Positions 38,457 to 52,000 of a stretch of DNA of 63,289 nt are shown here, in pieces. Under the pieces are notes generated by a model. That model was not told the DNA's origin. It worked only from the letters and a program-made list of their open reading frames with translations, and made no database searches. The stretch comes from Lacrimispora defluvii. Its GTDB lineage: Bacteria; Bacillota; Clostridia; Lachnospirales; Lachnospiraceae. The DNA is taken from assembly GCA_013036995.1 (NCBI GenBank), contig JAAOXG010000004.1, positions 1-63,289 of the forward strand. The letters run 5' to 3'. The translations under genes and the position numbers were made by a program. Every line of letters begins with the position of its first letter. The stretch's first letter is position 1.

Positions 38457-39089
38457 ATGAAATTTATTAAGAAAATACCACTGGAGAATGAAGACACAAC
38501 CAGAAAACTCAAAGAGGAAGGCTGGTTTCGTTTAAAAGAACCAGGGTCTGTATCGGGAGCAATTTTATGGTCTATGCCTATCAGTTTGATCCTGATGTTA
38601 TCCGCAGCGGTATGGTGTTATTTTTTATACCCTCCATTTAAGAATCTGCTTTCCGGACAGCAGGGGTTTTCCCTGGAAATTACCATTGGCATAGAGTTTT
38701 TATATTATCTCTTAGGAATGGTTTTATATCTTTTCATTCATGAGTTGATTCATGCGGCATTTATACCAGGAATAAGAAAATCAGATAAGACTTATTGGGG
38801 ATTTAATGGACTGTTTGGTTTTGTATTTACGGAAGAAATACTTACCAGAAAAAGAATGGTGGTCATATCACTTATGCCGCTTTTTATTCTCTCATTTGCA
38901 GTACCCTTACTTTTAGCTGTTTTCGGTCGATTAACTGGTTATTTGATTTTTCTAAGTGTATTTAATGCTGGAGGAGCGTGTGTTGATGTGCTAAATGTAA
39001 TATTAATTCATTCACAGGTTCCTAAAGATGGAATTCTTATTGCAAATGGATATGCAACCTTTTACAGAAACCCAGGAAGGAAAGCCTGA
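38457..39089 (+). CDS. DUF3267 membrane protein, putative zinc metallopeptidase fold
   Basis: 210 residues with four hydrophobic segments. The HExxH-type motif FIHELIHAAF lies in the second or third helix (about residue 98), as in DUF3267 proteins. The third candidate metal ligand is not obvious, so protease activity is not established. Its stop codon lies in a palindrome shared with the convergent nudC gene. Confidence 0.78.
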   Translation: MKFIKKIPLENEDTTRKLKEEGWFRLKEPGSVSGAILWSMPISLILMLSAAVWCYFLYPPFKNLLSGQQGFSLEITIGIEFLYYLLGMVLYLFIHELIHAAFIPGIRKSDKTYWGFNGLFGFVFTEEILTRKRMVVISLMPLFILSFAVPLLLAVFGRLTGYLIFLSVFNAGGACVDVLNVILIHSQVPKDGILIANGYATFYRNPGRKA

Positions 39090-39112
39090 TCAGGCTTTTT
39101 CCCCCTGGGTTT
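39068..39112. terminator. Nested bidirectional terminator over two stop codons
   Basis: A perfect 18-bp palindrome AAAGCCTGATCAGGCTTT (39081-39098) sits inside a second inverted repeat AAACCCAGG (39068-39076) / CCTGGGTTT (39104-39112). The stop codons of the DUF3267 gene (TGA 39087-39089) and of nudC (TCA 39090-39092 on plus) form its centre. Confidence 0.8.
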
Positions 39113-39956
39113 CGTTTATTTTACCATTTTTAAATAACAGAATCATTTCATGGGTCAGGCTGATATTGGTAAAATCATCGGGGATATCCTCAGGAGCCAT
39201 CCAGACAGCTGTGGATAATTCTGTTTCATCCAGCGTGACTTGTGGAGAACCATCCAGCTCTGCCCAATAGCCCATCAAAATGGAATCTGAAAAGCCCCAT
39301 GGCTGATTTTTATAGTATCGTATATTTTTTACACGGAGACCAACTTCCTCCATGACTTCCCGGTTTACCGTATCCTCTAAGGTTTCACCAAACTCTGTGT
39401 AACCAGCCAGAAGTGCATATCGTGTATATTCCCTGCCTGCATATTTTGTAAGCAGCAGTTTTCCGTCGTGGATGATGCCAACAATGACTGCGGGTGCAAT
39501 CTTTGGATAGACGGTGTTACCGCATGAGGAACAAATCATAGAGCGTTCTTTTCTGCTTTTAATCATCTCTGATCCGCAGCAACCGCAGTAGCGGTTAGAT
39601 GAGTAGAAGCGGTGAAGCTGGGAGGCGCACACAGCTGAAAAAGATACCCACATAGGGGTTAATTCCCGCAATATGCTACTTTTGAAAAGACTGATACCGG
39701 GGGTATCCGCCAGTGATACACTGGTTTCGTCAACCAGAAAAAAATCCATCTGATCGATGGAAAATAAATAATCACAATGGGACATGAATCGGTTTCGAAC
39801 CTCATCTTCTAATGCGGAGAATCGGGGAATTGTATTGGTTTTGCCTTCTGTCAGACAGATGCTCCCTTCTGAAAAATAGAAAAAATAGCTGTCCTCAGCA
39901 GGTGATTTTACTTCAAATTCGTTATGAAATACGTGGGGGAAAATATCTTGTATCAT
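39090..39956 (-). CDS. nudC: NAD(+) diphosphatase (NADH pyrophosphatase) NudC
   Basis: 288 residues. A zinc-ribbon is visible (CGCCGSEM...MICSSCG, about residues 125-150), followed by the Nudix box GYTEFGETLEDTVNREVMEEVG (about 190-212). The NudC-specific stretch after it reads NQPWGFSDSILMGY, a variant of SQPWPFPxS. The enzyme splits NAD(H) to NMN(H) and AMP and in some bacteria removes NAD caps from RNA. Confidence 0.92.
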   Translation of the reverse strand: MIQDIFPHVFHNEFEVKSPAEDSYFFYFSEGSICLTEGKTNTIPRFSALEDEVRNRFMSHCDYLFSIDQMDFFLVDETSVSLADTPGISLFKSSILRELTPMWVSFSAVCASQLHRFYSSNRYCGCCGSEMIKSRKERSMICSSCGNTVYPKIAPAVIVGIIHDGKLLLTKYAGREYTRYALLAGYTEFGETLEDTVNREVMEEVGLRVKNIRYYKNQPWGFSDSILMGYWAELDGSPQVTLDETELSTAVWMAPEDIPDDFTNISLTHEMILLFKNGKINETQGEKA

Positions 39957-40024
39957 ATGTTTAAGACCTTCTTTTTTGTAATTAGAAATTAGTCAGTTGG
40001 ATCTATGGATTTAGCCTGACCTCC
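39948..40024 (+). pseudogene. Frame-disrupted candidate start and signal peptide of the giant surface protein
   Basis: A TTG at 39948 (7 bp after GGGGGA) opens a frame reading MYHMFKTFFFVIRN and stopping at 39990. The main frame from 39986 reads KLVSWIYGFSLTSLF. One extra A in the AAA at 39986-39988 would fuse them into MYHMFKTFFFVIRKLVSW, then a hydrophobic core running into QPSFSMVVPS: a plausible signal peptide. This overlaps the first bases of nudC on the other strand. It could be a real lesion, phase variation or a sequencing error. Confidence 0.45.
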
Positions 40025-43000
40025 TTGTTTGTTCAACCGTCATTCTCCATGGTAGTTCCAAGCTTTGGTATCACATTATTAAATATGGAAGTAAGTGATG
40101 AGGCAAAGCTTTCACCCTATGAAACAGCATTAAGCTATTATGGAAAAGATGCCACAGATAAAAAAGAGGCGGTAGAAATCAACCTTGCTCAGAGTATGAC
40201 CGGGGAAATCAAGGCAGGGAAACTCTTTACTTATACAATAACTTATACCACGCAGGCTGCACCTCTTTATGAATATGCGGCAGGTGGAAAACTGTCTCTA
40301 TTTGATACTTATGAAAACGCTTTTATTTATTTTACTGTTCCGGCTGGAATCACTCTGGAGGAGCAGAAAGGAAAAGTGGAGCTGGACACCTCAGACAGCC
40401 AGAAAAGCGTTTATAAAATTCAGGTAGGAGACAAAAATCATTCCATAAGTACGAGTAAATCAGATAATATTATAATTAACGCATACATAGACGGAAACGG
40501 TAAAAGAGCGGTAGGGGAAAATTTTACCCTTTCGGCAAACAGTGTAGAATTCCATGCTGATGTTAAGGTGGCGGACAAAACAGATAAAGATCATGTTACA
40601 TATCCTGGGAATATTCCAACTGTTACTTATGCCACACAGCCATCAGAAACCCAGCTTCAACTGATTTCCGATGATGCATGGCATATTAATAAAAAGGTTT
40701 ATCCTACAGACCAGTCTTACGATATCATCAGGGATGATCAGGGAAATCCCCAGTATGTGGATATTACCTATATGATAGAAGTGGGAATGTATGGAAATCC
40801 GGGAGAGATATCAAGACAGCCGGATGGCACTGTTTATCAGACCTATGGACGTACCGGTTTTAAAGAAGGTTCCTTTCATATTACGGATAAACTTTCTATA
40901 ACAACACCCAATGCTCCCGCAGAGATGAAGCCAATATCTGTCACAGCAAAATGGGGAGATGGAAACAGCATTCCTGTAGAGCAAAAAAAAGATGGCTCTA
41001 TAGTAATAAACAGTTATAAGACACAGGGGCAAAATGGGGCTGATCATATTTATGTATCGGATCTGGCACCTACCTACAGTTCCTATCAGGTTACGGCCAG
41101 GTATCCATTTGAACCCTTTGTTTTAAAATACAATGATCCTCGTGCAAATGAATCGTCTGTATTTACTGTTTTAAACCAGGCACATCTGGAATATGTAAAA
41201 CTGGGAACCAGCCAGGTTATGAAAGATGATTCTGAAGCTGCGGTAGCAGTTCATGAGGTTAATAAACCAGCAGTCATTCAGATAACCAAAATGCTGGATG
41301 AAGGAATTGGAGTTTTAAAACCATATGATCTGACAATGGAAAAGGAATATCCCGGATCTGCTGAATTTGAGATTTATTCCGTTGATGCCCAGGGAAACCA
41401 GACACCTTATGACAATTATACTGTGTTAGATCCAAACGGTAAAAGTATTCAAAAAGGAACCATAGCTGTTAATCCATCCAGTGAAGCTGGTGAAGCAATC
41501 TCATATACAACTGGAGACAGAGGATATATACAGATTCAGGCTGATCCTGGTACTTATGTGATTAAGGAAGGAAAAAAGCCTGCAGGAACAGAATACAGTT
41601 ATGCAGTTGTGGATTCTAAGACATTTAAAGACAGCCAGGAGATTCAATTTACCATTAAATCTGGAGAGAATAAAGAAGTTAAAGTCGTTAATAACGTTGT
41701 AGGAAAAGGTGCAATTGAATTTTATAAGAAGGCACGTACCTGGGACAGCGTGGACGCAAAAGAAAACGATTTAATTGCCTTAAAAGGTGCACAATTTACA
41801 CTTTATACAAAAGATAACGGTACATTAACTGAGGTAACAACAGTTCAGTCAGATGAAAATGGTCTGGTACGTTTTAAGCCTGTTACTCCCGGAGAATATG
41901 TAATTAAGGAAAAGAGTGCTAACGGGTATATCATTGATACCGGGGAGTATCCGGTAACTGTAAAAAGAGGGGAAACTTCTGTTTTAAAGGATGGCAGTAA
42001 TTACCTTGTTAATACTTTAAATCAGGCAAAGGTTCAGGTAACAAAACTGCTCCAAAAGGACGATGGGACTTATCAGTCCGTTCCACAGCAGTATAAAGGG
42101 AGTTTTGATAACCATTTCTGGTTCGAAACGACTGCTGATGGCAGCAGCTGGACCAGAGTTTCTGTAAATTCAAAGGAAACCTATTCACTGGATGGTAACA
42201 GTGATTTTGAAGCAGTTCTTCCAGTTTATGACAATGGTAACCGCGTGATCCGCTACCGGGTGGTGGAAGAACTTCCAGAGGGGTATTCAGATGGAAATCC
42301 TGCAGGAAGTGGTTTTACTACTGAAACAAAAAACAGCAAAACTTATCTCTGTAAAGAATTTACACTGGTACCATTAAAAACAAGCTTAGTTGAAATAAAA
42401 AATAACAGGCAGGCGATTCTTAAGCTTCAGAAGGAAACCTGGTCCTTCGACAACCAGTGGACATCCGGCTGGATTAATACAGGTAATTCCAATGCCGGTT
42501 ACCAGTTTAAGCTGTATGCGGCTGATAAGAATCAGAATAATTACAGCGAAGTAACTCCTGGAAAAATCTATACCACAGATCAAAATGGTATGATTACTGC
42601 TGGTAATCTGGATATTACCAAAGATTATTACTGGAGTGAATCAGGGAGTGCTGATCGCCTGGAAGCAGATGAGACAGGGAAAAATATTGATGACGCAATT
42701 GTTAATAGCATAAAAACACCTCTCATTGGTCCCTATACTGTCAGCAGGGAGTCAGATGCTAATGTAAAGGCATATAACATACCTCAGAAAGTGCCCTACT
42801 GGCTTCATAAGTATGACATAACGGATAACAGTAAAAAAATAACAGCAACATTTCGAATTACCAGGGTTAAAGATGGTGTGGAAGTATTTAAGGGAGATGT
42901 TACTCTGGATGGTACTTTTGTATCTCTGGATCCAGGAACGAAGTACCGGGTAGAAGAAGTAAAGGCGCCGGATAATTATGTTGGATCAGCAATCAGTGAG

Positions 43001-46000
43001 TTTACAACTCCCAGTGGCCCTATAAACAGGGAACAGCTGAAAGAATGGTTCTGGTATCCGAAAGAGGCCACAACTACTCATTTAAAATTTTATAATAAGC
43101 CTTATAAAACCGTAAATTTAAAAAAGGTAAAATATAATTCAAACGGAAGTTCCGATAATAATGTAAAGATCACATTTGAAGTGTATCAGAAAGATGGAGA
43201 TCATTTTACAGCGGTTACGCTTCCAGACAGTAAAAATACAATTGTTTCCAATACAGATACGGTTATGGCGCCGGGAACCTATTACTTTAAGGAAATTCTG
43301 GGGTCGGATATTATTAACCCTCTGTTTCTGTTGAACAACAAGGCAAATGGACAGTATGATGGTTACATAATTCAGAATGGGGCCATTTATTACGGGCCTG
43401 CGACTGTAACAGCTGCAGAGACGACAGCTGAGAAAAATACAAATATTTATTTGAATGGAACCAAGCCTCTGGAAAATTACCAGAATTATGGCAGGGTAAT
43501 GGTGATCAAACGGGATGCTTTAAGAAAAACACCGGTAAGTGGTGCTGTTTTTGGAATCTACTTAAGGTCTCAGTTCCATGAAGCTGACTGGGCAAATAGT
43601 ATTAAAAACCCCATTCAGACAAAGACCTCGGGGGCTAACGGTCAGGTAACTTTTGATAGCAATAAACTGCGTATTTTCGATGACAACGGAATCAGGATCC
43701 CTTACGTAATTGCTGAAATTACGCCACCTTCAGGATACCTTCCATCCTATAATGTTCTGACCACCACATTAACAGAAGGAAAAACCATTTCCACTGTAAA
43801 CGGAGAGGCTATAGGCGCACCGCTTATCATTGAAGATGAGCCCAAATTGACCATCCGAACCCAGAAATATTGGCGTGATGGCTGGAATGATCAGTTCTAT
43901 GAGGTGAACAGGGCGTTAGGAAATGTAAACCTTGCTCTTTATAAAGTGAACCGGGATCAGCCAGGTACCGCCGATTTTGTGCAGGCACAGGTAACAAATG
44001 AATTTGATGGTATTGCCACATTTAACGATATTGACCGTAAAAATACATATTATGTGGCTGAAGTACGGGTTCCCACAAAGAGTGAGTCTAAGTTGCCTTT
44101 TGAATTAAATATGGGCAATAAAGAACCCCTTCCACTTAAGGATGGTCAGCCTGCTAAGAGCCTTTCTGTGGTAGATTTGCAGACACGGTATAATGCAGTT
44201 GCATTTAGTGGTAAAGACCTTCCTGCCAATGTTGATTCACTGGTTAGATATACGGATCCAATTTTCAACTATAAATCCTGGGTTCAGTTTAACGTATGGA
44301 AAACCTGTGATGGGATAACGTTTGGCGGAGGAACCCATGAAGAACGCCACATGGTAAACGGTGCAAGATTTACACTTTATAAGATGCTTGATGGCACCAA
44401 GAATTTAGCCTCCATCCAGATGAAGGATTTAGCAGATGGAAGCAGATTTGAGACAGAAGGCCAGTATGAGAGCGGCACCCGGATTGATCCCCAGACAGGT
44501 AAACGCCAGGATGGGCAGTTTGATACTACGATTCTGGATGACGGATATGTATACTGGCTGGTTGAGGACCAGGCCGCACCGGGATATCTTCTGGAAGAAG
44601 GCGGAAAAATCGCTGCCGTATTTGTACCGGATCATTCGGAATATAGCGGATATGATGAAATCCGTCATGCTTATCAGAGCGGAAGAAATGAAAAGATAGC
44701 AGTCATTACCAATCAGCATTCTGGTGGAGGTACGGGACTTGAAAATTATCATTTTCAGGTTGCCTTAAATAAATGGCTGGAAACCGCAGAAAAGCAATAT
44801 AGTCTGCTAGGGGGAGCAAAATTCCAGATATGGCTGCTCAATCCGGAAAATAATGAAAAACTTCTGCCGATTGATGTGGTGGAAACCGGATTGGAATCTG
44901 ATGGCACTTATAAAACCGGTTATGCACTTTCAAAAACAATCAGGCTTGATGAAGTAAGCAATAAGCTTACTGAGCTGGGTAAGAATCCAAAAGATATCCT
45001 TCAATATAATACAGAAGGGGATCCGGTTAAGTTGGTACTGGGACTGGAAGAGGTTTATGCACCATCTAAGGTTACTATGGATGCAACACTTCATGTTTTA
45101 AAGGTAACAGTTCCAATAAGTATGGATTATATTGATGAGCAGTATTTCTGGGACTCCACAAAAGCAACTCAATTCAGGCTGATTAACAAGGTTTCCAAAG
45201 AATATCCGGTAACTCTTAAGAAATACGGATATACTCCGGATACAGGCACATTCCAGAAAACAGATGACGAACTGGACGGGATGAATATTCAGAAAACACC
45301 TCTTTCAGGGGTTTCGTTTGAAGTCTGGCAATATCAGTGGAATGCAACTGGATATGATTATAAGAAATATGGCACTTACACAACAGACAGTACCGGTAAG
45401 ATTTTAATACCCGGAGGACTTCCTTCCGGTCTCTATAGAATGAAGGAAACGCTGACTACGGAACAGAACAAACAATATATTACCATGTATACCGGTAACA
45501 ACGGGCTTTGGAGGTATTTTACCGTAGCCAGTACGTCGTTGACTGTACCTGTTTACAATCCGCAAAAGCCAAGGCTTGAGATTGAAAAAACAGCATGGAA
45601 CGGAGAGCGGCCAGAAGGACTTTCCGGTATTACATTTACTCTAAAGACTCCTTCAGGCAGTCAGGTCACAGCTGTCACACAAAAGCAGGGAGACGGAAGA
45701 TACCTTGCTGTATTAAACGGACTTGACAGTGGTACCTATACTGTGCTCAATGAGAAGCTGGGAAGCAGCGCTGTAAATACGGCAACGGATTATTATTTCC
45801 AACAACATTCGGTATCAGTTGGTTATAAGCCGGTTGCAGACGGTAACAAAGTCACTCTGGTTCCGGTTGCTGATGGAATAACAGGTCCTCTGGCTGCACT
45901 TACCGTTAGAAACCCAAGACTTGCACAGCTTACATTACATAAAACGGACGGTGAGGATAAGCAAAGCGGTGATTCCATGAAAGGAGCAGAGTTCCGTCTG

Positions 46001-49000
46001 GAATACATGAAGTTTCGCACTGGTACGGATTTAGACGGAGGTGTTCTGCGGAATGTAGAAGACCCTGCTTACGACAAACCAGGGGATGGCTTTACAGCTT
46101 TGACAAAAACTCTGGAAGATCAGGGGAATGGTTCTTATATCCTTAAGAACTGTCAGCCAGGCTGGTATCGCATTACAGAAACAAAAGCACCCGAGGGATA
46201 TACCGTTGATACTGCACCGTTCGTAGTGGCTGTGACCGGTGATATGGCCGGAACGTATCAAAATACGGAAGTAACCTTTGAAAACCGGCAAAAGGTTACC
46301 CTGACAATAACAAAGAAACTTATTTTTGGAGATGGTTTTATAAATGATCAGGATATTAAAGATAAACTTCCATCTCAGGTTGTGTTTGATGTTTATACCT
46401 ACTCTGATGCCCAAAAGACCTATAAGCCGGTATATGATGAGAAGAACCAGCCAGTTACTGTAACGATTCATAATTTTGCAGCAGCAGACGGCTATTATAC
46501 TGCGGAGGGTAAGGTTCAGCTGGCTCAGAATCCTGAAGGCGGAGCTTATTATGTAAAAGAGCGGGAAAACCCGGACTGGATGCTGACTGGAGAAACAGGT
46601 GTAACCAATGGAAAACTATGGTCTGATGGTTATATCCAGGTAGGAACAAGTTCAGATTTTACCACCAAGACTCCGGTTGCCATAGGAGTTGAAAATCAGT
46701 ATGCAAAAGCAAAAATACGCATAATAAAAGTTGACGCAGCAGATTCTTCAAAGAAGCTGACCGGTGCTGGATTCAGCTTATACTCCGATCAGAATCTGAC
46801 ATCCTATGTAGGTGATTTTAAAGAAATCGGAACAAGCGGTATATATGAGTTTTTATTATCTACAAAGAAATTCAATCCGGGAACTTATTATGTGAAAGAG
46901 ACAAATGCTCCTCTGGGATATTTAACCATTGGGACAGCAGTTCCGGAACAGGGACTGACAGCTGAGACTGGAAAGACTACGGAGATTACCGTAGAAAATC
47001 AGGGCGGTATTGATTTCCAGATTACCAAATACAGTGGAGACGGTAAAACAGAGGCCGTAAAAGCTGGAATTACCTTTGAGCTTTATAAAAAAGACGCCGG
47101 CGATACCTGGAACTATGTAACAGAGGGAACCACCGACACCCAGGGTAAGCTTTCTTTCCGGGGACTGAAACAGGAATCAGGATATTCTTACGGACTATAT
47201 GAAGTGCCTGTAAAGGATCATGGATTCGATACCTTCCGGCTGGAGGCTTTTGATGGGGAAAGTGGACCCATTCTTCCCGTAACCGCAGATTTAAATAAGA
47301 ATGGCGAGACCATACGGAACCTTGATTTATATGTGCTTTCTGATAGTAATACCAAAGCACCGGGAGTTTACCAGTTTACGGTTCATAATCAGGAAGCGCT
47401 GCCATTAAAACTGTTTAAGAATGATGTAAATAAACAGGATAATCCGTCCTCTGCCATAAACGCATTTGTAAAGGTAACAGATAAAGAAACCGGAAAACAG
47501 GCAGGAGATATTGTTTCAGTACCTTATGGTGAAAGCGGAACCACAGTTATGCTGCTTCCCGGAAACTATGAGATAGAAGAGACAGCTATTACGCCAAATA
47601 CAGATGGATATGTAATTAATCCGGATGACAGCAGAACCGTTTATAAAAAGGAAGTAACCATTGAAAAAGGAAATATTCCGTCGCCCTTAGAATTTACCAA
47701 TGTTAAGCAGAAGACAGGAGTAAATCTTGAAAAGTCCACTCAGACTACTTCTTTAAAAGATTTGTGGTGGAATGATGGTCAGGTGGTTACCTACACCCTT
47801 ACACCAGGAGCAGTTAATACCATTCCTCTTGATCAGTATGAAGTCACCGACCAGGGACTGACTATGCTTGATGCAGGTAAAAATGCTCTTGATGAAAAAG
47901 AATACAGCAATGAAAAGTATACCATTCTTTCTGTTAAACCAGGAAAGGCCGCCCAGGGTAACCGGCTGAAGGAAGGAAGAACAGGAACGATTGTGGCAGA
48001 TGTTACCTTCTATGGATTTGACGGAAGCCAGATCGGAACGGTGCAGACCGTAAGTGTATCCGGTGATAGTGAGATTGGTGAGATAAAACCAGTTGGCAGC
48101 AGGAAAGTCAAATCATTTAAAATCAGTTACCGGGATGAGACGTTAAAGGGATCTACCAGGAACGCCTATTCACTGGGGCAGGATTTTGTACCTGGAACGA
48201 TTGCCGTTACAGCAAAACTTAACCGTCAGGATGCAACGCTTGCTGACGGAAGCTACAAAAAGGATATTAAATATATCCGTAACAAAGCAGATGTATCTAT
48301 GAAATACCGGAAGTGGGATGTAAATGGAACCTTAAATTCCGGTCAGGATGCCAGCAAGGCAGAAGCATTATGTGATATTTCCGTAGTTCAAAGCCAGGCT
48401 CCAATCCTGTCAGTAAGTAAAAATGTAAATCCTGTTAAGGGAGTACAGCCAGGTGATATATTAACCTATACGCTTACTGTAACCAACGCAACCACCAGCA
48501 GTGATACTGGAATTGCACCTATCCAGAAGCCGGTTCTTGTTGATCTGGTTCCTTTAGGAGTATCAGTTTCCGGAGAAACTTCCGGAGAGGAACGACTGCT
48601 GACAGCGGTCGCACTGGATCGGGCACCTGTTGGTGTAACGATTGATAAGACAGTCCGGAAAGTGGACCCTGAAACAGGGCGTGAGACACTGTTTATACGT
48701 CTGGATGGGAATCTGCAGAAAGGCGAGTCCGTTACAGTATCGGTAAAAGCAAAAGTTGCAGGAAATATTATTAATTATGGCAAGAACATTTTAAACACCC
48801 TGTTTGTAACAAGCGATGTGCAGCAGCCGGCATTTTCACTGAACCATACCGGTGCTTCATTTATGATTAGTACTAACTCAGGAAACAAGTGGCCCAGTAA
48901 TGATTTACCGTCTGGTGCTCTGTTGCCGGATGAAAAATACCGCAGCTACGGTTATGCTTCCGACTCCGTACAAAATTCCATGAGTACCGGAACGGGTATT

Positions 49001-52000
49001 CAGCTTTATAAGGAAGTAAAAGGTAATCTGGATACCAGATACGTTTCCGGAACTACCACAGGTAAGGTGGCGAAGTCGGCAGAGGATACCGAGCTTACAC
49101 AGTATGATGGAACTGTATTATACCGGCTTATGGTAAACAATGCATCTTCTCAGGACTATGTCAGCCAGCTGCAGCTTATGGATATTCTGCCTGTAAAAGG
49201 AGATTACGGTACAGGTAATTTTAAAAGACTCAGTGACTTCCGTTTGAAATATGACAGCATTCAGTCTATTGAAATTGAAAACAGGAAAGATACCGGAAGT
49301 TCAGGAAGAAAAGTTCAGGGATTCAATTATGAGATTTCGTATTCCAATAAAACATTTGATAATTGGGATACTGAAACTGCCGGAAAGAATGCAATGTTAA
49401 ATAACAACTCTTCCGGTTTTTGGTCGGGAAGTTCCAGTGATCCTACCGCCATCCGCATTAAGATCGCAGATCCTGAATTTTATCTGGCACCAGGAGAAAA
49501 TCTGGTTGTAACCTACAAGACTGTAGTGCCTTACAGTACGGCAAAAGAGCTGGAGGATGTTGCTTACGGATATGCTGTCAATGATTTTGCAACAGCCTAT
49601 AGTTATAAAGAAGCAAGTCTTGAGAGCATAGAAAAGCCATTTTCACAGGTGCAGACCAGCAATTCCGTTCAGGTGCTTCTGGTTCCTGGAAAAGTAAAGG
49701 TATCAGGACGAATCTGGATTGATGATGACAACAACGGAATACAGAATGAAAGTGTTAACAAGGATCATCTGCTTACGGACCTGTTCCCATTGTTACAGAG
49801 TGGTTACTTCAAGGTCAGCCTTATGAAGCTTAGTAAATATGGTGATGATCAGACCTCTATGGTACCGGGAACCGGAGATGCCAGATTCTTATTTGACAGC
49901 CTGACTCCGGCTAAGCCTTACGATCTCCCTGACTCAGAGATCACGGAAAGTATACAGGATAAATGGTACAGCGGTACATCACTGAAATTAAACAGCTTAA
50001 AGGGAGATGATCCGGCTCATTATCAAATTGAAGTGAATGAAGGAACTATGCCGAAAGGCTTTGAAGATCTCATATTAAAACTTGCAAAGCCGAATATGCT
50101 GCCGGATGGAGAAAATAAAAAAGCTGGCAGATCCAGAGTTCCAAAGACATTGCTGGAGGGTGGAGTCAATTACGACGAAAGCCGTGACAGCAACTTTAAT
50201 GAAACGAAAAACGGATATTCCTCAGAAGATTTCTTCTTATGGGCAACAGCTGGGGAATACGATACAACTAAGGACATAGGCTTTGTACCTTACAGAAGTG
50301 TAACAGTAAAGAAAACAAACAAAGCTCAAAACCCGGTTGAAGGAGCTCATTTTACGGTGTATGGTCCTTTTACAAACCAGGAAACGGATTCCTTACGTAA
50401 TACAAAAATTACTAATACAAACGTGCTTAAGACTCCGGCTTCGGAAGGTAAAACAACGCTTACAGACGGTGAGGCAGTGTGGAATGCAGGAGAGCTTCTG
50501 TATTACATGAACTATATCATAGTTGAAGATGGCGCTCCCGCAGGTTACCAGCTTTCTAATGCTGTCTCCAGTGATATGGAAGAAATGAATTCCTATCAGG
50601 TACAGGGGCAAAAGGCATGGATTCTTAAGAGCAAAGAGTTTAAGACAGAGGCTGATCCCATTCCAAGTACGGTTACAGTAGAGGATTCTTATATAACCGG
50701 TTCACTTGATTTTACAAAGATTGACGGAATCACCAAAGAAAAAATTGCCGGTGCTTCATTCCAGATTAATAAAAAGAGTGATGTGATGAAAGATGCATGG
50801 GATGCTATGATTGCATCAATGAAGGAAAATTTTGCAACCATGGGAATAACTGATGTGAAAGAGAACAGTCAGGGCGTTAGTTTTAAAGTTACTGACGGAT
50901 CAGTTCATATTACGGGAATACCCCTTGGAAGCTATACTCTTTCAGAAATCCAGGTCCCTGACGGATATGATATCTCAAAGAAACCGGAAGAAACCGCATT
51001 TGAAATCACTTCGGATGGGCAGAAGGCACAATTAAACAACATAGAAGGAAATGTTATTGAGAATACCAGAACAGAATACCGTTTAAGCATCAGAAAGGCG
51101 GATAACGCTGGGAATGAAGCAGTAAAGGATATCTCATTTTCCATCTCAGGGCCAGGGAAATATGTAAGCAATACCTGGAACCCATTTAGCAGAAACAAGT
51201 TTAAAGTAAATGATCCTGATAATACCGGTTATGAAGTGAAAAAGACCGGTGATGATGGTGTTGTAAGCTGGAATCTGCCTTACGGCGATTATGAGATTAC
51301 AGAGCTTTCAGCTCCCGGATATCATGCAGTAGAGCCGTTTTATGTCAGAATCGGCCAGGATGGAGCGGTATCACTGCTAAACGCAAAAGACAGGACAGAT
51401 ATTGTTCTCGATAGTCAGGAACAGAAAAAAATCAATGTGGTTGTAACAAACAACGTGCTGACTGCCCCCATTGTAATTGAGAAAATGGATGGGGAAAGTA
51501 AGAGTCTTATTACGGGAGCGTGGTTTGAACTCAGCGGTACGTCACTGGTAGATGGAGCATTTAAAAAATATTTGAGTAATGTGGAAGGATCCGGTGTTTC
51601 TTCCGTTACAACCAAAACCGATGGAGATGTCCTCTCTGTAACATTCCGGGTAGAAGGCCTGGGAGATTCCAAACAGGGTATTTTAACCCAGATACCATAC
51701 GGAACCTATACACTTAAGGAGACTCAGGCACCAGGTGGATATCTCTTTGGCGGCGATTATGGGTTTACAAAAGAGTTTGAGCTGAAAGAACCGGAAGGAA
51801 TCCGTCTGACAGGAAATGAGGCAGTTATCAATACACCTCATGAACTGACAATTGAGAAACGGGATAAGTCAACAAATGCTCTGCTTTCCAATGCTGAATT
51901 CATTTTAATGACCCCTGAAGGAAAGTATGTAAGCCTTGATGGAAATAACTCCTTTACCGGTCTGACAGACAAAAAAGAGGAGGGATCTTCCTTTACAACC

